The notes beneath the pieces were generated by a model. That model was not told the origin of the DNA and did not search any database. It saw only the letters and a program-made list of their open reading frames with translations. From an uncultured Helicobacter sp. (lineage in GTDB: Bacteria > Campylobacterota > Campylobacteria > Campylobacterales > Helicobacteraceae): DNA of 55,061 bases. The position numbers were made by a program, and so were the translations under genes. The stretch's first letter is position 1. Each line of letters starts with the position of its first letter. Location of the stretch: contig CALVDZ010000014.1 of assembly GCA_944326445.1 (NCBI GenBank), positions 1 to 55,061 on the forward strand. Reading direction: 5' to 3'. Positions 51,363 through 55,061 of this stretch are shown one piece after another.

Positions 51363-52343
51363 ATGTTTAAACGCCTAAGGCGCACGCGGCTAAATAAGAA
51401 TCTACGCAATCTCGTGCGTGAGCATAGTGTGAGTGTGAGGGACTTCATCTATCCGCTGTTTGTGGTGGAGGGTAGCGGAGTGAGGCGTGAGGTGGATTCC
51501 CTGCCGGGCGTCTTTCAGATGAGCATTGATGAGGTGCTAAGAGAGATTGAAACACTAAATAAGCTTGGGATTTATCACATTATCCTCTTTGGGATTCCAA
51601 GCCGCAAAGATTCTCAAGGGAGCGAGGCACTAAGTGATAATGGTATCATCGCCAAAGCCCTGCGCGCGATCAAGCAAAGCGCGCCACAGATGTTTGTGAG
51701 CGTGGATTTGTGCTTTTGTGAATACACCGATCACGGGCACTGCGGGATTTTGGATACAAATGGCATAGTGGATAATGACGCGACTTTGGAGATCCTTCTG
51801 CAGCAGGCTCTCGTGCTGTGTGCAACTGGCGCGGATATGATCGCACCAAGTGGTATGATGGATGGGTGCGTGGGGGCGTTGCGCGCTGGGTTGGATGGGG
51901 CTGGATTCTCGCACATACCGATTATGGCGTATTCCACGAAGTTTGCGAGCGCGTATTATGGACCATTTCGCGATGTCGCGCAATCCGCTCCTAGCTTTGG
52001 GGATCGCAAAACCTACCAGCAAGATCCCGCAAATAGGCGTGAGGCGATACTAGAGAGCCTCAATGATGAGAGCGAGGGCGCGGATATTTTGATGGTAAAG
52101 CCCGCGTTGGCATACCTTGATGTCGTGCGCGATATACGTGAGCGCACGCTCCTACCCCTTGCTGTGTATAATGTGAGTGGCGAATACGCAATGCTAAAAA
52201 TGGCGCAAAAAGCGGGCGTTATCGACTATCCCAAGGTGCTTATGGAGACGATGATCTGCTTTAAGCGCGCGGGCGCGGATATCATCATATCCTATCACGC
52301 CAAGGAAGTGGCGCAGATCCTTCAAGGACGCGCAATCATCTAG
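51363..52343 (+). CDS. hemB: Delta-aminolevulinic acid dehydratase (porphobilinogen synthase)
   Basis: A 326-residue haem-biosynthesis enzyme that joins two 5-aminolevulinates to porphobilinogen. The metal site is the Cys-containing VDLCFCEYTDHGHCGI; the two active-site lysines are in AYSTKFASAYYGPFRDVA and ILMVKPALAYLDVV. APSGMMDGCVGALRAGLD and YNVSGEYAMLKMA are also diagnostic. The ATG at 51363 follows AAGGAGGGAGT. It lies 14 bp after arsS and is probably co-transcribed. Confidence 0.96.
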   Translation: MFKRLRRTRLNKNLRNLVREHSVSVRDFIYPLFVVEGSGVRREVDSLPGVFQMSIDEVLREIETLNKLGIYHIILFGIPSRKDSQGSEALSDNGIIAKALRAIKQSAPQMFVSVDLCFCEYTDHGHCGILDTNGIVDNDATLEILLQQALVLCATGADMIAPSGMMDGCVGALRAGLDGAGFSHIPIMAYSTKFASAYYGPFRDVAQSAPSFGDRKTYQQDPANRREAILESLNDESEGADILMVKPALAYLDVVRDIRERTLLPLAVYNVSGEYAMLKMAQKAGVIDYPKVLMETMICFKRAGADIIISYHAKEVAQILQGRAII

Positions 52344-52366
52344 CAATCATCTAAAAGGAGCGGTGT

Positions 52367-53131
52367 ATGAAACAAATAGCATTTGGTGTCGTCGTGGTGG
52401 CGGTAGTGTGCGCGGTGTTTGTGCTCTCTCAGCCCAAAAGTAGCGAAGCGGCAAAGAGCGAAACTAGCACGCAAGTCCCCACACAAGAGCTCAGTGAATC
52501 TAGTGCGCAAGATAGTGAGGGACTTAAGCAGGCTAGCGAGGAATCTAAGCAGACACTCACGCAGGAGGTAGATTCTGACAAGTCTCAAGAATCCCAATCT
52601 AGCAGTGAATCTCATTCTAAATCTAGTGTTAAGCCTAACCCTGCTGCGCCCGAGCATTCCTCAAATATGGACTTAGATTCTGTGTCTAAGCCCGCGCACA
52701 ATCCCACACAGAATCTAGCGCAGGATTTGAGCCCAAAGACTTTCATCGTGTGCGCAGAAAATGTCGCGGTGTATGAGCGCAGCGGACAGAGTCTCATCGG
52801 GAGCGCGTTTAGGGGCTTGGTGGGCGAGGAAGTGGGGCGCGTAGATGATAAAATCGTGCTCCAAGTTAGAGGCTATCACAAGGGCGCGCAGGTGCTCTAT
52901 GGGGATTTTGCATTTGGCGCGCCTGCGTTGGAGCTACACGGCGTGGATGCCCAAATATCGCTAGAAGTGGCGATTGGGCAAAAGGATTTGTCCCAAGCTT
53001 GCGAGGTGCAGGGAGCTAGTCCGACGCAATCTAGTGAATCTAATGAATCTAGGGAATCTAATGAATCTGCCCCTACGCCTCACCCAAACAAGCCCCAATC
53101 CCCAAAAGCGCAGAGCTATGGAAACATCTAA
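52367..53131 (+). CDS. Membrane-anchored low-complexity protein with conserved C-terminal domain
   Basis: A 254-residue protein of unknown family. An N-terminal hydrophobic helix (IAFGVVVVAVVCAVFVL) anchors or exports it. Residues about 22-120 are Ser/Glu/Gln-rich and probably disordered. A folded domain of about 80 residues follows (TFIVCAENVAVYERSGQSLI, VGEEVGRVDDKIVLQVRGYH, GDFAFGAPALELHGVD), perhaps SH3-like. A short Ser-Glu-Ser/Asn-Glu-Ser tail comes from a 9-bp tandem repeat at about 53031-53066. The gene follows hemB by 23 bp; its 3' end overlaps the next gene. Confidence 0.7.
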   Translation: MKQIAFGVVVVAVVCAVFVLSQPKSSEAAKSETSTQVPTQELSESSAQDSEGLKQASEESKQTLTQEVDSDKSQESQSSSESHSKSSVKPNPAAPEHSSNMDLDSVSKPAHNPTQNLAQDLSPKTFIVCAENVAVYERSGQSLIGSAFRGLVGEEVGRVDDKIVLQVRGYHKGAQVLYGDFAFGAPALELHGVDAQISLEVAIGQKDLSQACEVQGASPTQSSESNESRESNESAPTPHPNKPQSPKAQSYGNI

Positions 53132-53600
53132 GCTAAGGCTTGGGGATTATCACTTCAGCCCTCTTAGGCGTTTTGCGATAAAGTGGGAGACAAGATCGCT
53201 TGGCGCGGATATTGATAGGCTCATTGCGATTTTGCCCTGTGTGATTTATGCGGACAAGGCTAAGGTGGATATCCTGCTCTCGCGCACCCACGATGCGCTC
53301 AAAAAATACCTCAAGCAAAACGCCTACGCCCTGCCTAGAATCCTCGATAGGATCGTGATGCGCGTGCTGAGATACAAAAACGATGAGAAGCACTACCTCC
53401 AAGATCGTGGCAAGATTTTTGAAATCCTACTCCAAAATATCCAGCTTTATAGCGTGGTGGTTGATATCCTTGATGATCCGATGTTTGCACATTTGCTCGA
53501 AGTCTTTAGCGAGCGGCTCAAAGAGGGCTATGATAGGGAATACACGCTCAATACCGAGGGGCAGCGAATGCTCTCATTCCAAGAAAAATATAGCGTTTAG
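53118..53600 (+). CDS. Conserved hypothetical protein, alpha-helical
   Basis: A 160-residue soluble protein (METSKLRLGDYHFSPLRRFA), mostly helical, with DRLIAILPCVIYADKAKVDI and LQNIQLYSVVVDILDDPMFA. I do not recognise the family. The ATG at 53118 overlaps the end of the preceding gene by 14 bp, suggesting coupling; an upstream in-frame codon at 52974 would overlap it much more and is unlikely. Its 3' end overlaps the convergent outer-membrane protein gene by 4 bp. Confidence 0.7.
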   Translation: METSKLRLGDYHFSPLRRFAIKWETRSLGADIDRLIAILPCVIYADKAKVDILLSRTHDALKKYLKQNAYALPRILDRIVMRVLRYKNDEKHYLQDRGKIFEILLQNIQLYSVVVDILDDPMFAHLLEVFSERLKEGYDREYTLNTEGQRMLSFQEKYSV

Positions 53601-54214
53601 AAGTAGAGAATGTAGGTAATTAGAATCTGTGTGTTTTGTAGTGCGCGAGCCCCGCCGCTTGAGAGCTGCGCGTTTTGGGAGTTTGCCCAAAGTGTGTTGG
53701 CAAAGGGCAGGCCCACCACTGCGAGATTAAAATCGTCCAAAAACGCCTGTCGCAGGATGATATGGAGCTTGTGAAAGTGATTAATGCTAATGGCAACGCC
53801 GAGTTTATGCACGCGATTGCCATAATAAAATCTCCCGCCCCAATCATAGGAATGGTCTTCATTGTAGATTCCGTCGTTGTAGGCTTTAGTCCTGCTGCCT
53901 GTGCGGTATTGCGTGATCTCAAGGCTCGTGCCAAAAAAGAGATTTATGGAGGTGTGCTTGAAGGGGTGAAACTCATAATACACGCGGTATTCCGCCCCAG
54001 CGCGCCATAGAGTGGTGTCTATCTCGTTTTGCTTAAAGGTTTTGTTGTTGAGCTCTAGCTCGGAGTAGCCCGATGAGGCAAATCCCCCTCCCTGCACGCC
54101 AAAGCTATCTTTAGGGAGTTTTAGGCTTGAGACAGAGGGCGGAGGGGCGCTCACGATATCTGCTGCACAAGCGATTGAGAGGGAGAGGAGGAGGCAGCAG
54201 AGAGTGAGACGCAT
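53597..54214 (-). CDS. Outer-membrane beta-barrel protein
   Basis: A 205-residue secreted protein: signal peptide MRLTLCCLLLSLSIACA, then a small barrel with FGVQGGGFASSGYSELELNN, WRAGAEYRVYYEFHPF, SINLFFGTSLEITQYRTGSR and a C-terminal strand ITYILYF ending in Phe. It resembles other small Helicobacter OMPs, including the one at 46651-47403 in layout though not closely in sequence. The ATG at 54214 follows AAAGGATACCT and begins the signal peptide; longer in-frame starts up to 54373 add non-signal sequence. Confidence 0.75.
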   Translation of the reverse strand: MRLTLCCLLLSLSIACAADIVSAPPPSVSSLKLPKDSFGVQGGGFASSGYSELELNNKTFKQNEIDTTLWRAGAEYRVYYEFHPFKHTSINLFFGTSLEITQYRTGSRTKAYNDGIYNEDHSYDWGGRFYYGNRVHKLGVAISINHFHKLHIILRQAFLDDFNLAVVGLPFANTLWANSQNAQLSSGGARALQNTQILITYILYF

Positions 54215-54720
54215 AGGTATCCTTTCAAAATTTTTAGATTCTAGAAATTCGGCTTGCACGCAATCTTTAAATGAGTGCGGCGGGGCGGCTTGCTCATTTA
54301 CGCCTAGTAAAATCCCTGCGCCGCCCCTTGCACAACATTTAAATCTTACGCACAATCCTAGAATTTCTGGCAAGCCAAGGGCGGGATTTTAGAGGCAAAT
54401 TCAGAATCTAAAGAAAAATTATAATCTAGATTTAAAGATTTAGATTCAGAATCTAAAGCAATAACAGAGCCTATCCACATAGAATCTAAGACATTTACAG
54501 AATCTAGCCCAACAGATTCAGAATCTCGTGCATTTATAGAATCTAAACCTAAAACAATTACGCAATCTCCCCACTTCAAAAAACTTTGTGTAAGGCTTTG
54601 CCAAATATAAATAATAATGTGCGCGTCAGCGCAATACCGAGCAGAATCTAAAGATTCTAAATCTTTAGATTCTGCCATTTTTGCAACGCAAAAATCAAAT
54701 AAAATATGTAGCGCGTCAGC
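54215..54720. repeat. Repeat-rich intergenic region
   Basis: No gene found. It is dense in AGAATCT/AGATTCT words (54360-54680), contains a GC-rich inverted pair GGGGCGGC/GCCGCCCC between about 54283 and 54340, and carries a partial copy (about 54570-54610: CCCCACTT, AAAAAACTTTGTGT, AAGGCTTTGCCAAATATAAA) of the left arm of the perfect hairpin at 32203-32272. Confidence 0.6.
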
Positions 54721-54912
54721 GCATACCACCCCTCGCCCGCTTCGTGGTGTGCAATCGTTGAGAAAAGGAGGCGCTACTGCCTCCGCAACGATTGCGCTAG
54801 AAGCGGAAAAGCGAGGCTCTCCCCTTGATTGCCGAAAAAGAAAAGCGGCGCTTTATCTTTTTCGGGGCTTTGAGAGTGCGGGGAGGGGATAACACCCCTT
54901 TTTCTTTTTGCG
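54721..54912 (+). ncRNA. Candidate structured RNA ending in an intrinsic terminator
   Basis: Three consecutive hairpins on the plus strand. A: GCAATCGTTG/CAACGATTGC (54751-54760 with 54786-54795) enclosing GGAGGC/GCCTCC. B: CCGAAAAAG/CTTTTTCGG (54832-54840 with 54857-54865) enclosing AAAGC/GCTTT. C: AGGGG-ATAACA-CCCCT (54884-54899) followed by a T-rich run to 54909, a good intrinsic terminator. CTCTCCCC (about 54817-54824) could also pair with GGGGAG near hairpin C. An ORF can be drawn through it but has no ribosome site or recognisable product. I do not recognise the RNA family. Confidence 0.4.
54884..54909 (+). terminator. Rho-independent terminator
   Basis: Stem AGGGG/CCCCT with a six-base loop followed by TTTTTCTTTTT. 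It closes the candidate structured RNA region. Confidence 0.6.
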
Positions 54913-55061
54913 CAAACACGAGATTCTAAAAAATTAGAAAGTATTCGTGAGAAAAAGAATCTAAGAGGCTAGATTCTAAGTTTGAATCTAAATTACTAAG
55001 CTAGATTGTGAATCTATTTTTGGATTCTGAATCTAAACCTAAATCGCCAAATCTAGTTTCT
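54913..55061. repeat. AGATTCT-word cluster at the window end
   Basis: No gene is seen. It consists of tightly spaced AGATTCT/GAATCTA words and stops at the window edge. Confidence 0.6.

Noticed and set aside
52974..53117. Upstream start for the 160-residue hypothetical protein
   Set aside because: It would overlap the preceding gene by about 150 bp in a low-complexity region and has no ribosome site.
54240..54370. AGAAATTC and GAATTTCT as ends of a small transposon
   Set aside because: The flanking GGCTTGC/GCAAGCC segments are in the wrong order to extend the inverted repeat, so it is not a coherent element end.
54617..54892. A 91-codon ORF through the structured 3' region
   Set aside because: No ribosome site, AGATTCT-word-derived N-terminus, unnatural basic composition, and it overlaps the hairpins and terminator that better explain the sequence.
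1..55061. CRISPR array, tRNA, rRNA or intact insertion sequence
   Set aside because: No regularly spaced direct repeats, cloverleaf or rRNA core sequence, and no transposase-like protein, was recognised in either strand. The GAGTTTGAT seen in the family 1 repeat is a chance resemblance to the 16S start.

Overview
The window looks like chromosome of a non-pylori Helicobacter (class Campylobacteria). This rests on gene content and on gene order that I recall from H. pylori: tatB-tatC-queA-rsmG, arsS-hemB, serS followed by a TPR membrane protein, and a TolC/HlyD/ABC-2/ABC-2 efflux operon without an ATPase. OprD-like porins, TRL-like lipoproteins, homopolymer-tract genes and a dense scatter of the word AGATTCT/AGAATCT fit the same group. 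No rRNA, tRNA, CRISPR array or complete insertion sequence was seen.

Layout. 0-11.6 kb is AT-rich accessory DNA. A minus-strand operon encodes an AfsA-type (gamma-butyrolactone synthase) protein, a HAD-hydrolase/cytochrome P450 fusion and an MFS exporter. It is followed by a flavodoxin-fold reductase, a secreted ADP-ribosyltransferase-like gene split at a T8 tract, a RelB/DinJ-YoeB toxin-antitoxin locus with a broken toxin, a Tam-like methyltransferase, pabA plus a pabB-pabC fusion, and a DMT transporter. 11.7-15.4 kb is a decayed S6-peptidase autotransporter. 15.4-23 kb holds a nucleotide-carrier-like transporter, a MerR-controlled redox/hydrolase cluster (two aldo-keto reductases, one with a Tat signal, and a Tat-exported dienelactone-hydrolase-like protein), and an OprD-like porin. 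23.4-28.1 kb is the efflux operon. 28.2-31.9 kb is the tatBC-queA-rsmG operon.

32-37.6 kb carries repeats, a second flavodoxin-like reductase, a DUF4105 outer-membrane protein, a DUF58/MoxR pair and a small XRE regulator facing a small gene across paired operators. 37.7-44.5 kb is mostly housekeeping: htpG, an rRNA pseudouridine synthase, serS and a TPR protein. 44.6-47.4 kb has an inverted pair of TRL lipoprotein genes (one broken), a methyltransferase switched by a G10 tract, and an outer-membrane protein. 47.6-54.2 kb is lptG-like, atpB, a ThiE/TenI-like gene, arsS, hemB, two unknown genes and an outer-membrane protein. The right end is repeat-rich and contains a possible structured RNA.

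Main points. (1) The AfsA/HAD-P450/MFS operon has the composition expected for making and exporting a butyrolactone- or butenolide-like small molecule, which is not a known Helicobacter trait. (2) Several minus-strand promoters have a -35 and -10 separated by exactly 19 bp around a dyad, the architecture used by MerR-family regulators. They precede the AfsA operon, a small secreted ORF, the aldo-keto reductase and hydrolase genes, merR itself and a flavodoxin-like reductase. (3) Frame-disrupted genes are confined to accessory loci, often at homopolymers, while long housekeeping genes are intact. That points to decay or phase variation rather than general sequence error. (4) Two 149-bp repeats and a 3' region near 54.7-54.9 kb fold into strong nested hairpins and may be uncharacterised RNA elements. 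All functional assignments come from reading the sequence without database searches.
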